DNA of 64,000 bases from Methylomonas sp. GTDB lineage: Bacteria > Pseudomonadota > Gammaproteobacteria > Methylococcales > Methylomonadaceae. How positions within the stretch are numbered: position 1 is the first letter of the stretch; every line of letters begins with the position of its first letter. The position numbers were made by a program, and so were the translations under genes. The DNA is taken from NCBI GenBank assembly GCA_026989395.1, contig JALSJK010000065.1:1-64000 (forward strand). The letters run 5' to 3'. The notes under the pieces were generated by a model. The model worked only from the letters and a program-made list of their open reading frames with translations. It did not search any database and was not told the DNA's origin. Of the stretch, positions 19,940 through 29,482 are shown piece by piece.

Positions 19940-20314
19940 TTAGTTATTGGATAGAATAACTAGTGATGACAAATCTCTTTCCAAAATTTCACTATTGCCT
20001 AAATTAAGCTCAACCATACGGCGGAGTTGAGAAATGCTGTCAATATCGATTTGTTCACATTTGAATCCAACGTTATTGCCTTCAGCATGCGCCGGTTTTA
20101 AGTCCATAGTAATTTCAGTATCTTCAGAAAGAGTCAGCCTTAATGTGCAAATATCATCTGAATCTTGCTGCCAGGTTGTAGGGAACTGCAATAGACAGCC
20201 ATTCAGGCAAAGGTCGATTACTTCACAATCCCAGCTTTTGTTATCGGCTACAAGACTTGCTTTGGCGTTGTAGAAAATTCGATGGAATTGTCGCTTTTCG
20301 TTTTCAGTAGACAT
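19940..20314 (-). CDS. PilZ domain protein
   Basis: A 124-residue single-domain PilZ protein, expected to bind cyclic di-GMP. The RxxxR motif is present (RQFHR near the N-terminus), and the second motif appears as DLCLNG, with Cys in place of the usual Ser. The rest is beta-rich and ends in a helix. I chose ATG 20314; a GTG one codon upstream is possible. It starts 3 bases after the FHA gene stop, so the two are almost certainly cotranscribed, FHA first. Confidence 0.82.
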   Translation of the reverse strand: MSTENEKRQFHRIFYNAKASLVADNKSWDCEVIDLCLNGCLLQFPTTWQQDSDDICTLRLTLSEDTEITMDLKPAHAEGNNVGFKCEQIDIDSISQLRRMVELNLGNSEILERDLSSLVILSNN

Positions 20315-20317
20315 CAC

Positions 20318-20926
20318 TTAACCCAGGAAAAATTGCATGGGAGTTTCATCAATAACAACCATGTCATTAGCATTTAATTTGATGGACTCATCTTTCAGCA
20401 ATTTATCATTAATAGTTAAAGATTCATTGCTTTCTAATGAAGAAATATAGTACCCATCAGTCCGTTTGGCAATGACAACAACACCATTGCCACTATGACC
20501 AATGCGAGTCATTGATTTTTTTAAAGGAATTAAGCGACCAATGTGTTTACCTTCCATAATTTGTAAATTTGCTTCAGGCAAATGCTGTTCCGAAGCAAAG
20601 TTATTAGCGTCTTCGCTAGGTGCAGGATTAACTATGGACTCGTTGGTGTTATAAATAATTTTATGTTTGCCAATCAGGATTTCATCATTATTATTTAATT
20701 TGCACTCTTTGCTTGCGTTATTGTTAATACTGATCGGGAAATCATCATTGAGTTGTTTGATGATAGTTTCTTCTTCATTGAAGCATACAGCCGCATGAGC
20801 AGGGGCAATCGCCAAGCTATCAATGATGATGTCATTACTGGTATCACTTCCTATGTGAACCGTTTTTTGATCAAAAATAGCGGATTGAATAGTTCTATCT
20901 TTAAAGATAACAGTAAATTTTGCCAT
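20318..20926 (-). CDS. Tandem FHA-domain protein
   Basis: About 202 residues with two forkhead-associated domains, which bind phosphothreonine. The first (about 1-95) has VHIGSDTSNDIIID and PAHAAVCF, the GR.../SxxH region being replaced by GSDTSND and AHA. The second (about 115-202) has TRIGHSGNGVVV. Both are degenerate at the usual phosphate-contact Arg and Ser, so binding is uncertain. I start at ATG 20926 because the FHA fold begins immediately (MAKFTVIFKDR); an in-frame ATG at 20977 adds 17 non-FHA residues. It is followed directly by a PilZ gene. No Ser/Thr kinase is nearby. Confidence 0.78.
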   Translation of the reverse strand: MAKFTVIFKDRTIQSAIFDQKTVHIGSDTSNDIIIDSLAIAPAHAAVCFNEEETIIKQLNDDFPISINNNASKECKLNNNDEILIGKHKIIYNTNESIVNPAPSEDANNFASEQHLPEANLQIMEGKHIGRLIPLKKSMTRIGHSGNGVVVIAKRTDGYYISSLESNESLTINDKLLKDESIKLNANDMVVIDETPMQFFLG

Positions 20927-21186
20927 TATTTCGTTGAATTCATCGAGTCTCGGCTTTAAGTATAGACAAAAATACAAGATTACTAATAAATTTAAGAAAA
21001 GGATTAGAAGCTGATCAAGGTTTTGCTGAAAATAGCAATCATGGATTGCTTATTGCTAGGGGGGCTGTCAGGTTAAGGTGTGTTTAGCGGTTCAATTTTT
21101 CATTTGGTGCAGACATGATCAGGTTATCCATAATCCGAAAGTTTCCTAATAATACTGATGAGTTTTTATTGGGAAATGAATCCGAA

Positions 21187-22434
21187 TCAGTCTTTTTTAG
21201 GGTGAAATTTGACCAGTTTTATGGTTTTTTTGTCACGAGTCAGAATTTCAACAGGGTAACCATGCAAAACCAGACTGGTGCCAGCCTGTGGAATAGTTTC
21301 CATAAATTCGATAATCAAACCATTAATAGTTTTCGGGCCTTCTGTGGGTAAAGAAAAATTGGTAACCCGATTAAACTCTCTAACTGTCATACTGCCATCA
21401 ACAATAAAACTGCCATCGCTTTGTTGTTTAATTCCCGTATCTTCCGAGACGATCTTGCCGATGATGCCTTGCAATAAGTCATCCAGAGTGATCAAGCCCT
21501 GAACATCCCCATATTCATCAACGATAAGGCCGATACGTACTTTTTCGGTTTTAAAATTTTGAATTTGAATGTGTAAAGGCATACTTTCCGGAATGAATGT
21601 GGGTTTGGTCAAACTCTTAATTAGAGTTTCTTTGGTAACGTTGGGTTCATCACACAAGGAAAGTAATACCCGGACATGAAGAAAACCAATAACTCTGTCA
21701 ATAGTTTTTTTGTAAGCAGGAAGACGAGTATGAGGGCTTTTCTTGATGGTTTTGATAATTTCCTCAATCGGATCTTCCAGGTCAATACCAACAATTTCGC
21801 TTCTTGGTGTCATAATATCTTCAGATGTTGCTGTTTCTAAATCAAGAATACCCAGCAACATGTTCTGATATCGAGGAGGAAGTAGGGAGCCCGCTTCACT
21901 GACAACACTGCGCAATTCTTCAGTTCCTAACGTTTCCTGCTTATGTTTGGCGGCATTGATGCCAATCATTCGCAGTAATAGGTTAGCGAAAAAATTGACA
22001 ATCCAGACTATCGGATAAAAGATTTTTAACAGTGGCGTATAGATCCAGGCAGCAGGGAAAGCTAATAGCTCTGGTTTGATGGCCGCCAAAGTTTTAGGTG
22101 CTACCTCAGAAAAAATAAGGACCACTAGGGTTAAAATCCCGGCACCAATAGCGATTCCAGCATCGCCAGCGATACGCATTGCGATCACTGTGGTTAAAGA
22201 GGATGCGAGGATATTGACGAAATTATTACCGAGTAAAATTAACCCCAGTAATCGATCTGGCCGCTGTAAAAGCTTGGAAGCTCTCATGGCGCCTTTGTGC
22301 TTCTTTTTTACCAGATATTGTAGCCGATAGCGGTTGAGTGTCATTAATGCTGTTTCTGACCCTGAAAAAAAAGCAGAAAGCAGCAGCAAAAATACTAATA
22401 CCCCAAACAGGATATCCAAAGAAATATTATCCAA
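21187..22434 (-). CDS. CNNM/CorB-like transporter-associated protein (HlyC/CorC family)
   Basis: A 415-residue inner-membrane protein: a DUF21 domain of about four helices (1-185, with FFSGSETALMTLNRYRL), then a CBS pair (about 200-325, with DIMTPRSEIVGIDLEDP) and a C-terminal CorC_HlyC domain (about 340-415). Family members are linked to Mg2+/Co2+ export or magnesium homeostasis. The closest E. coli type is YfjD (CorB). It stands alone, divergent from the FleQ gene by 224 bp. Confidence 0.88.
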   Translation of the reverse strand: MDNISLDILFGVLVFLLLLSAFFSGSETALMTLNRYRLQYLVKKKHKGAMRASKLLQRPDRLLGLILLGNNFVNILASSLTTVIAMRIAGDAGIAIGAGILTLVVLIFSEVAPKTLAAIKPELLAFPAAWIYTPLLKIFYPIVWIVNFFANLLLRMIGINAAKHKQETLGTEELRSVVSEAGSLLPPRYQNMLLGILDLETATSEDIMTPRSEIVGIDLEDPIEEIIKTIKKSPHTRLPAYKKTIDRVIGFLHVRVLLSLCDEPNVTKETLIKSLTKPTFIPESMPLHIQIQNFKTEKVRIGLIVDEYGDVQGLITLDDLLQGIIGKIVSEDTGIKQQSDGSFIVDGSMTVREFNRVTNFSLPTEGPKTINGLIIEFMETIPQAGTSLVLHGYPVEILTRDKKTIKLVKFHPKKD

Positions 22435-22658
22435 AAAAGTAATTTCCTTAATTTAATATGATGTCTATAGTCTCTCTACTGGGGAAAATTTGTCAAGTAT
22501 TGAAGAAAAAAATATTGCCATTATTTTGGCAGGTAAAAAAAATGATTTGTGAAATTACTGGCTAATGAAAAATATAAAGGGGCAGTATTTTGACAGACCT
22601 GGGATTCGATGCTTTACTTAAAAGAGTTCTCTAACAAACAATAAGTGGGTTTTAAAGG

Positions 22659-24137
22659 ATGGCTCTGCCACGTATTCTGTGTATCGATGAAAATCAATCA
22701 AGATCCAATGAATTTTCCCGGATTCTGGAATTTTTAGAATATCAGGTTAAAGTAGCCAATCCTTCCTTAATTGAAGATTTAATTAATGATTTAGATGATG
22801 TTATGGCCATTATCGTTGGTGATGGTGGTGAAAAACAAGCTTCTTTAATTTCAAACATTCAGGAAAAGGCAAAAACTATCCCGGTAATATTATTAACCGG
22901 CAATAATTCGCAATCGCAAATATCCTCTTCGATTCGGCAAAAAGTAAGTCATGTTTTAAGTTGGCCGGCAACTTTTTCGGATTTAAAAAGACTTCTTGAT
23001 AATTTACCGACCACTTTGTTACGAAACGGTAATAATAGAACAGGTATTGACAGGCGAGTTTATCAAAGAAGAATGTCACCAGGGCCGCGGCTTGAAGGGA
23101 AAAGCCCAGCAATTATTTATGTTAGAAAGTTGATTGATCAGGTTGCAAACTCAGCAGCAACAGTTTTGATATTAGGAGAGTCAGGGACCGGTAAGGAAGT
23201 TGTTGCGCGATCTTTACACAATGCCTCAGATCGAAAAGCCAAACCCTTCGTTCCGGTTAATTGTGGCGCTATTCCTGCCGAACTTTTGGAAAGTGAATTG
23301 TTTGGTCATGAAAAAGGTGCCTTTACTGGCGCTTTAACAACCCGGCAAGGCCGATTTGAATTAGCAGAAGGTGGAACGCTGTTTCTGGATGAAATCGGCG
23401 ATATGCCAATGCCAATGCAGGTTAAGATATTGAGGGTACTTCAAGAACGGTGTTTTGAGCGTGTAGGCAGTAACAAAACTGTTCAATGTGATGTGCGTAT
23501 TATTGCGGCAACCCACCGTAATCTGGAAGAAGAAATAAAACAAAAACGATTTCGTGAGGATTTGTTTTACCGTTTGAATGTTTTTCCAATCGAGATTCCT
23601 GCTTTAAGAGAGCGGGTAGAGGATATTCCCATTCTTGTCAGAGACTTGATTGTCAGGATGGAGAAGGAAAAACGCGGATCGGTCAGTCTTACGCCCGAAG
23701 TGATCAAGTTATTAATGCAGCATGACTGGCCGGGAAATGTCAGGGAATTAGCAAATTTGATTGAGCGGTTAACCATTGTGAAGCCGAATAGTCTTGTCGA
23801 AAAATCAGATTTACCGGAAAAATATCAAAAATATACAGTACCAGAGGATATGAGCTTTGATTTGAGTCTTCCCACTTCCAGACCAATAGCCAGTGATGTA
23901 CCCGTTAATGTGAATTTATCAGTGCAAGAAATTAAAAATCATTCAGAAATTACTGAGATTCCCCCAGAGGGTCTGGATCTGAAAGAATATTTAAGTGAGA
24001 TGGAACGAAACTTTATTCAGCTTGCACTGGATGAGAGTAACGGGGTCGTTGCGCATGCAGCGAAGCGTTTAAAAATGCGTCGCACTACTTTAGTAGAGAA
24101 ATTAAGGAAATATGATATGAGGAGTGTCGAGGTATAG
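22659..24137 (+). CDS. fleQ: FleQ/FlrA-type sigma-54 activator, master regulator of flagella
   Basis: A 492-residue enhancer-binding protein with a degenerate receiver-like domain (about 1-120), an AAA+ domain (about 142-375; Walker A GESGTGKE at 173-180, GAFTGA at 220-225) and a Fis-type HTH ([12 protein letters not shown]). Length, core and C-terminus match Pseudomonas FleQ closely. FleQ drives flagellar gene transcription with sigma-54 and in Pseudomonas is inhibited by c-di-GMP. Two c-di-GMP contact motifs differ here: LFRS aligns with PGPR (about 141-144), and KExxxRN reads KEVVARS (179-185). No flagellar structural genes are adjacent. Confidence 0.88.
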   Translation: MALPRILCIDENQSRSNEFSRILEFLEYQVKVANPSLIEDLINDLDDVMAIIVGDGGEKQASLISNIQEKAKTIPVILLTGNNSQSQISSSIRQKVSHVLSWPATFSDLKRLLDNLPTTLLRNGNNRTGIDRRVYQRRMSPGPRLEGKSPAIIYVRKLIDQVANSAATVLILGESGTGKEVVARSLHNASDRKAKPFVPVNCGAIPAELLESELFGHEKGAFTGALTTRQGRFELAEGGTLFLDEIGDMPMPMQVKILRVLQERCFERVGSNKTVQCDVRIIAATHRNLEEEIKQKRFREDLFYRLNVFPIEIPALRERVEDIPILVRDLIVRMEKEKRGSVSLTPEVIKLLMQHDWPGNVRELANLIERLTIVKPNSLVEKSDLPEKYQKYTVPEDMSFDLSLPTSRPIASDVPVNVNLSVQEIKNHSEITEIPPEGLDLKEYLSEMERNFIQLALDESNGVVAHAAKRLKMRRTTLVEKLRKYDMRSVEV

Positions 24138-24150
24138 ATAACGAATTCTT

Positions 24151-25251
24151 TCATTTTGCCAGTTCAGCCTCAAATTCCTTGATGAATTCGTCATAACCAT
24201 TGGCAATTAGTTCTTCAGCAGGGATGAAGCGTAATGAGGCCGAGTTGATGCAATACCGCAAGCCAGTTGGTTGGGGTCCGTCCTCAAATAAATGCCCCAA
24301 GTGAGAATTAGCATATTTACTGCGTATTTCAGTGCGGGGGTAAAGCAAAAGATAATCAGTTTTTTTAACGATATGTTCTGGTTTTAAAGGGCGGGTAAAA
24401 CTCGGCCAGCCAGTTCCCGATTTAAATTTATCTTTTGATGAGAACAAAGGCTCGCCCGAAACAACATCCACATAAATCCCGGGTCTTTTTTCATCCCAAT
24501 AAGTATTTTTAAAAGGCGCTTCGGTTCCATTCTTTTGAGTGACGCGATATTGTAAAGGCGTTAGCTGTTGCCGCAGTTGTTCCTCAGGCGGTTTTTTATA
24601 GGGGGTATCAGATTTGAAGGAAAGTTTTAAATCGTCACCCCAGATTTTTTCTAAATATTGATCGCGTCCTGAACGGAAACGATAGTACTTGTATCGAACA
24701 GGATTTTTTTTGTAATAGTCTTGATGATATTCTTCTGCTGGATAAAATATTTTGAATGGAACGATTTCAGTGACAACCGGTTTTTCATAACGTCCAGATT
24801 GCTGTAACGTCTGCCTGGATTTTTCTGCCAGTTTTCGTTGTTTTTCGTTGTGATAAAAAATGACGCTACGATACTGATTGCCGCGATCAACAAATTGGCC
24901 ACCATTATCAGTAGGGTTAATTTGACGCCAAAAGGCATCAAGCAGCTGTTTATAAGAAACGGCCTGGGGGTCGAAATATACCTGAACTGCTTCAACATGG
25001 CCAGTATTTCCTAATGCGACCTGTTCATAAGAAGGATGCTCAATATCGCCGCCAGTATATCCAGAAATAACTTTGTGAACGCCGGGAACCTTCTCAAAAT
25101 CAGCTTCAGTGCACCAGAAACAACCGCCAGCAAAAGTGGCAATTGCCATATTTTGTTCATTGCCATAGTGTTCTGGTTGTTGTGATTCGGCACAGCCAAT
25201 TAGAGTTAATAAGCCAGCGATCAAAGAATATTGGTAGAGATTGAGTTTCAT
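24151..25251 (-). CDS. msrAB: Lipoprotein methionine sulfoxide reductase, MsrA-MsrB fusion
   Basis: Repairs oxidised methionine: MsrA reduces the S and MsrB the R sulfoxide. I chose ATG 25251: it gives a lipoprotein signal ending LLTLIGC (Cys20) and has GGGA upstream, whereas the longer frame runs back toward a palindromic element. MsrA (about 35-205) has GGCFWC with catalytic Cys44. MsrB (about 225-355) has [10 protein letters not shown] and the catalytic region [11 protein letters not shown]. MsrB zinc cysteines are not evident. The 366-residue order A then B matches periplasmic fusions. Convergent with fleQ, 13 bp apart. Confidence 0.92.
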   Translation of the reverse strand: MKLNLYQYSLIAGLLTLIGCAESQQPEHYGNEQNMAIATFAGGCFWCTEADFEKVPGVHKVISGYTGGDIEHPSYEQVALGNTGHVEAVQVYFDPQAVSYKQLLDAFWRQINPTDNGGQFVDRGNQYRSVIFYHNEKQRKLAEKSRQTLQQSGRYEKPVVTEIVPFKIFYPAEEYHQDYYKKNPVRYKYYRFRSGRDQYLEKIWGDDLKLSFKSDTPYKKPPEEQLRQQLTPLQYRVTQKNGTEAPFKNTYWDEKRPGIYVDVVSGEPLFSSKDKFKSGTGWPSFTRPLKPEHIVKKTDYLLLYPRTEIRSKYANSHLGHLFEDGPQPTGLRYCINSASLRFIPAEELIANGYDEFIKEFEAELAK

Positions 25252-25761
25252 AATAATGTCCCGCTGAAGGCAAAATAAATTCGATATTAGGAGCGAGTAC
25301 GGACTATACTTCGCGCGGTCAAGGATGCGAAGTATAAGTTGGGCAACTGGTGCAGTATTTTTATTTGTATTCAAGGCGTAGAAATAGACGCATAGCCAGC
25401 TATGTAACTATTTTTAACAACGCAGAAGACGGATAAAAAGACAAGTCAGTTGTTCAAGTTATTTCATGCTCGTTCCTTAGTTGGATGCATTGGTTATCTA
25501 ATATCAAATTCTGTTTCTTGTTTGTACGATATATTTGCTAAAGGTTCAATCGGAAATATCACGATTGATAAAGCAAATAGGGAAAGCCCATTTCTGAGAA
25601 GATATATCGTGGAATGGGGAGACAGGAACTGGGTGAGGAATCCCCCCAGTTAAGGAAAAATCGATAAATGTTTAATTAAGCAGACTACTCATTGTAGAAA
25701 TCAATTATCACATTTTTTGTTGGGCGGGTATGTATAAGTAAGCAGATTACATCAAATTAAG
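25252..25761. other. Intergenic region holding a family 2 palindromic element
   Basis: 510 bp between the msrAB start and the end of the RRM gene. The only recognisable content is the element at 25322-25477. The remaining 280 bp (25478-25761) show no convincing gene; a 67-codon open frame there has no ribosome site or familiar features. Confidence 0.6.
25322..25477. mobile_element. Family 2 palindromic MITE-like element, full copy
   Basis: About 156 bp bounded by AGGATGCGAAGTATAAGTTG and CAAGTTATTTCATGCTCGTTCCT. Internal blocks (GTATTCAAGGCGTAGAAAT, CATAGCCAGCTATGTAAC, CGCAGAAGACGG) are shared in the same order and orientation with 35899-36055. It lies upstream of msrAB and may include part of that gene's promoter region. 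Confidence 0.75.
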
Positions 25762-26037
25762 TTATCTGCGTCGTTTGCCTTTTCCTTTTCCTTTGGATTG
25801 TCCGTCATCAAACCTGACTTTGAGTGGTTTGCCTTCATACATTTTTCCATCGCAAGCAGCGATAGCCGCTCTTGCTTCATGGCCTTCCATTTCTATAAAG
25901 CCGAAACCCTTGCATTTTCCAGAAAAAATATCCTGTACCAAGTGGATGGAGCGTACAGTACCAAATTCTGTAAATATGTCAGTCACGAGCTGTTCGGTTG
26001 CATTGTCAGGTAAATTTCCAACAAAAATCTTTTTCAA
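25762..26037 (-). CDS. Single RRM-domain RNA-binding protein
   Basis: A 91-residue protein, one RNA recognition motif with RNP2 (KIFVGNL, 3-9) and RNP1 (KGFGFIEM, about 44-51), ending in a Gly/Lys/Arg tail (GKGKGKRRR). Such cyanobacterial-style RRM proteins bind single-stranded RNA and are often cold induced. It follows the cold-shock gene on the same strand after about 143 bp, suggesting joint cold response. Confidence 0.93.
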   Translation of the reverse strand: MKKIFVGNLPDNATEQLVTDIFTEFGTVRSIHLVQDIFSGKCKGFGFIEMEGHEARAAIAACDGKMYEGKPLKVRFDDGQSKGKGKGKRRR

Positions 26038-26085
26038 AAAATTATCTCTTGTAATGGGGTGATAATGGGGTCACCCATTTATAAA

Positions 26086-26115
26086 TGCTTAACCTGAGTT
26101 GCAATAACCCAGGTT
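26086..26115. other. Hairpin between the cold-shock and RRM genes
   Basis: AACCTGAGTT and AACCCAGGTT form a ten-pair stem with one mismatch around a five-base loop. There is no T tract on either strand, so it is more likely a transcript stabiliser or attenuator than a simple terminator. Confidence 0.4.
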
Positions 26116-26180
26116 AAAAGTTTTCGCTGTTTAATATTGAAAAGGGCAAAAACTAATATTTTTGCGCAATCAAAATGCTT

Positions 26181-26384
26181 TTAAACAGGTGAGACTTGAT
26201 TGGCTTGTGGTCCTTTTGGGCCGTTTTCCAAGGAATAACTAACCTTTTGTCCTTCAGTTAGTGTGCGGAATCCATCGCCCGATATTGCAGAAAAATGGAC
26301 AAAAACGTCAGCGCTACCGTCATCCGGAGAAATAAAACCAAAACCTTTGCTTTCGTTAAACCATTTTATTGTGCCTGTTACCAT
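26181..26384 (-). CDS. Cold-shock protein, CspA family
   Basis: A 67-residue OB-fold nucleic-acid chaperone. RNP1 (KGFGFI) and RNP2 (VFVHFSAI) are present, with family start [14 protein letters not shown] and end [14 protein letters not shown] lies nine bases before the ATG. The 600-bp upstream gap could hold a long cold-sensing leader, though no specific thermometer fold can be assigned. Confidence 0.96.
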   Translation of the reverse strand: MVTGTIKWFNESKGFGFISPDDGSADVFVHFSAISGDGFRTLTEGQKVSYSLENGPKGPQANQVSPV

Positions 26385-26984
26385 GTAAATAACCTCTTAC
26401 TATATGAAAATTTAAAACTAATAATGAATACTCTTACTGGATATTTACAGGATAAAACAAGATGAACCTTTGGAAAGGCATGGATACCATGCAATAGACT
26501 ACTAAGAATATTTATATACTATACACTATATATTGCTTCTTTGTATCTTTTTTGAAATTGAAAAACTAAGTATACATGGCTATCCAATAACAAACCTGAA
26601 AGCACAAAAATTTCAATACTTAGATTTAATACCATGAATTTTGTTCTCTGGCTTTTGATTTTTATGAAAAATGGTTTTGTCTAATGTGGCATCAAATGAG
26701 TATTGGATTTGGGTGTTTGATAAAAAAGGCTGACAGATTTGTGCTAATTTTTTTCATCGTGATAGAAATCACAAAGAGGAAAAAGAATTAGCAATCATAC
26801 TTTTCAATTAAATCAACTAGAAGATAATGATGCAACAGAAGTCATGGATTCGGTTTTGTGTGAACTGGATCACCTTTTCAAAAAAAATAAATGTGGTTAA
26901 ATTTGATAGAATCCGGTTATGCAATAGAACGATAAAATTTAAAAGTTTTGGAAGTTAACAAAGTAAAGAATAAAAACAAGATAT
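26385..26984. other. Long intergenic region between cold-shock gene and cysZ
   Basis: About 600 bp, very AT-rich, with divergent genes on each side. It contains a short perfect hairpin, GCATGG-ATA-CCATGC (26478-26492), and a stop-bounded open stretch ending FKKNKCG (to about 26900) that has only an 18-codon ATG start and no ribosome site. Nothing else recognisable is seen. Confidence 0.5.
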
Positions 26985-27719
26985 ATGAATAGTCTACATC
27001 TTAATGTCAAAAAAGCCAGTAATCCAGTTTTGGCTGCCAATTATTTTTTCCAAGGGATCAAGTATTTATCGCGGCCAGGACTACGTAAATTTCTGTTGAT
27101 TCCAATTTTTATTAACTTGATTTTGTATTCCGCTGGATTTGCCCTAGGGTATTATTATATTTCAGGTGTAATTGAGCAGCTTATCCCAGAATGGCTACAA
27201 TGGCTGAACTGGATTCTTTGGCCAGTGTTTTTTATCAGTTTTTTTCTGATTGTTTTCTTTAGTTTCACTTTATTAGCCAATTTGATGGCAGCACCTTTTT
27301 ACAGTAAGTTATCTGCCCATACATTGTCTTTACTGACTGGAAAATCTGTTAAGATTCAGGAGCAGCAGTGGCCGAAGGTTGTATGGTCTGAATTCAGACG
27401 TCTGGGATATCTGGGACTGAGGGCTTTACCTCTGGTATTTATCTCGGTTATTCCCGGAGTAAATTTTATTGCTCCAATTTTATGGGCGCTTTTTGGTGCC
27501 TGGGCTATAGCGTTGGAATATATGGCTTATCCGTTGGAAAATGAAGGATTACTATTTTATGAACAGAGGCAGTTAGCTCGTTCAATGCGTTTTGGAGCAT
27601 TGGGCTTTGGTGGGATTACTGTTGCCGCATTAACGATGCCGTTACTTAATATTATTGTTCCGCCTGCGGCTGTTATTGGGGCGACAATTTATATTCAAGA
27701 AATGAAAGATAAACACTAA
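26985..27719 (+). CDS. cysZ: Sulfate transporter CysZ
   Basis: A 244-residue inner-membrane protein of the CysZ/EI24 family, a sulfate channel for cysteine synthesis. Family features are the N-terminal FFQGIKYLSRPGLRKFLLIP, the central FFSFTLLANLMAAPFYSKLS, and the later FGAWAIALEYMAYPLEN. About four hydrophobic segments are present. It is a single gene with a terminator-like hairpin about 180 bp downstream. Confidence 0.92.
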   Translation: MNSLHLNVKKASNPVLAANYFFQGIKYLSRPGLRKFLLIPIFINLILYSAGFALGYYYISGVIEQLIPEWLQWLNWILWPVFFISFFLIVFFSFTLLANLMAAPFYSKLSAHTLSLLTGKSVKIQEQQWPKVVWSEFRRLGYLGLRALPLVFISVIPGVNFIAPILWALFGAWAIALEYMAYPLENEGLLFYEQRQLARSMRFGALGFGGITVAALTMPLLNIIVPPAAVIGATIYIQEMKDKH

Positions 27720-27897
27720 ACTTGGCGTATTACATTGGCTACCGCAGCGTGTTAGAAGATATTGCTTACGACGCAAGGAAAATCTGAAGATATTTGGTCA
27801 TTCGGCTGGCGTTCGGGTTACCGAAAATAACAAAAATGGGCTAAACACTGTTTAAGATAAAGTTTAGACGTTCTTCCAAAAATTGAAGTGGGTTATG

Positions 27898-27935
27898 ACA
27901 ACTGCCCGGTCAAAAAATAACCTGGCAGTTGTTTT
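27898..27935 (+). terminator. Rho-independent terminator downstream of cysZ
   Basis: ACAACTGCC (27898-27906) pairs perfectly with GGCAGTTGT (27924-27932), extended inward by GGT/ACC after one mismatch, and followed by a short TTTT. It lies between convergent cysZ and gltD and may stop both. Confidence 0.65.
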
Positions 27936-27964
27936 GCCATTAAAGTGTAGTGGATCTGGAGAAG

Positions 27965-29482
27965 CTAGGCCTCATTCATGAGGTATTGATCAATTGCATC
28001 AGCGGCGCCGCGACCTTCGTTGATTGCCCAGACTACCAGAGACTGACCCCGACGACAGTCACCGGCAGCGAATACGCCTTCGATATTAGTAGAATATTTT
28101 CCATATTCGGCTCTGATATTGCTGCGCGGGTCATATTCCAAGCCCAATAGATCGGTTGCTGTTTGTTCGGGACCAAGAAAACCAAGAGCTAAAGTAATCA
28201 AATCAGCTTTCCATTCTTTTTCGGATCCTTCAATTTCCTGCATTTTAAATTGTCCATTATCATCTTTTATCCATTCAATATTAACGGTACGGACTCCAGC
28301 TAGATTACCATTGCCGTCATCAATAAATTCTTTGGTAAGAATGCAGAATTCTCTTGGGTCATGGCCATCCCGAGCAATGGTTTCTTCGTGACCGTAGTCA
28401 ACCCGAAAAATTTTAGGCCATTGCGGCCAGGGGTTATCTTTGGCGCGTTGCTTTGGTGGTTTCGGGAGTAGTTCAAAATTGACTACACTTCTGCAGCCAT
28501 GTCTTAATGAGGTGCCAATACAGTCATTTCCGGTATCTCCACCCCCGATAACAATGACATTTTTATCTTTGGCATTAATGTACTGATCATCTTTTAATTT
28601 GCTATCAAGCAGACTTTTGGTGTTACGAGTCAAAAAATCCATGGCAAAATAGATGCCTTTAAGATTTCGCCCTGGAATGTCCAAGTCGCGCGGCTTTGTT
28701 GCGCCTGTTGCCCATAATATTGCATCATGCTGTTGCATCAGATCTTTAGGGTCGATATAGGTTATCTGATGATTGGCATCGGCCATAATACGATTGATAT
28801 GGCCTTCAGGAAATTCCTCTTGTATTCCAATATGGGTATTGGTATAAAACTGAACGCCTTCTTCGCGTAACTGGTCAATACGACGCTCGACGATTTCTTT
28901 GTCAAGCTTCATATTGGGAATACCATACATCAATAAACCACCAATTCGATCGGCCCGTTCATAAACGGTTACTTTGTGGCCTGCTCTTCGTAATTGTTGT
29001 GCGGCAGCGATGCCAGCAGGGCCAGATCCAATAACAGCAACGGACTTGCCAGTTTCAGCTACAGGCTTTGATGGTTTAACCCAGCCTTCTTCAAAACCAC
29101 GATCAATGATGGCATTTTCAATATTTTTGATGGTTACTTGTGGTTCGGTTAAGCCCAATACGCAAGAACCCTCGCAAGGTGCCGGACACACACGTCCAGT
29201 AAATTCAGGGAAATTATTGGTTTTATGCAATCGCTTTAATGCATCTTTCCAGCGTCCGTTATAAACCAAATCATTCCACTCTGGAATCAGATTATCGACG
29301 GGGCAGCCAGTTTCGGATTGACAAAATGGCACGCCACAATCCATACAGCGGGCACCCTGAGTACGTAGATGTTTTTCTAGAGGATCAGTATAGATCTCAA
29401 AAAAATCTCCTAAACGCAACATAGGATCCCGATAGGGGACCGGTTCGCGAGGATACTCTTTAAATCCTGTTGGTTTACCCAT
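27965..29482 (-). CDS. gltD: Glutamate synthase (NADPH) small subunit
   Basis: The FAD subunit that passes electrons from NADPH to GltB. The 505-residue protein has an N-terminal Fe-S region with Cys clusters (CMDCGVPFC...CPVDNL and CPAPCEGSC), the FAD motif [12 protein letters not shown] (about 150-161) and the NAD(P) motif [11 protein letters not shown]. Its start overlaps the gltB stop by eight bases, so translation is coupled. Confidence 0.96.
   Translation of the reverse strand: MGKPTGFKEYPREPVPYRDPMLRLGDFFEIYTDPLEKHLRTQGARCMDCGVPFCQSETGCPVDNLIPEWNDLVYNGRWKDALKRLHKTNNFPEFTGRVCPAPCEGSCVLGLTEPQVTIKNIENAIIDRGFEEGWVKPSKPVAETGKSVAVIGSGPAGIAAAQQLRRAGHKVTVYERADRIGGLLMYGIPNMKLDKEIVERRIDQLREEGVQFYTNTHIGIQEEFPEGHINRIMADANHQITYIDPKDLMQQHDAILWATGATKPRDLDIPGRNLKGIYFAMDFLTRNTKSLLDSKLKDDQYINAKDKNVIVIGGGDTGNDCIGTSLRHGCRSVVNFELLPKPPKQRAKDNPWPQWPKIFRVDYGHEETIARDGHDPREFCILTKEFIDDGNGNLAGVRTVNIEWIKDDNGQFKMQEIEGSEKEWKADLITLALGFLGPEQTATDLLGLEYDPRSNIRAEYGKYSTNIEGVFAAGDCRRGQSLVVWAINEGRGAADAIDQYLMNEA

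Noticed and set aside
25252-25374. Longer N-terminus for MsrAB
   Set aside because: The upstream frame runs into a palindromic element and would hide the lipoprotein signal; ATG 25251 has a ribosome site and lipobox.
25450-25653. 67-codon open frame after the family 2 element
   Set aside because: It begins inside the palindromic element, has no ribosome site and no recognisable protein features.
26086-26115. Hairpin considered as a terminator of the cold-shock gene
   Set aside because: No T tract on either strand; listed only as a hairpin.
26843-26899. Short peptide frame ending FKKNKCG upstream of cysZ
   Set aside because: Only 18 codons from its ATG, no ribosome site, no known family; could be a gene remnant but cannot be supported.
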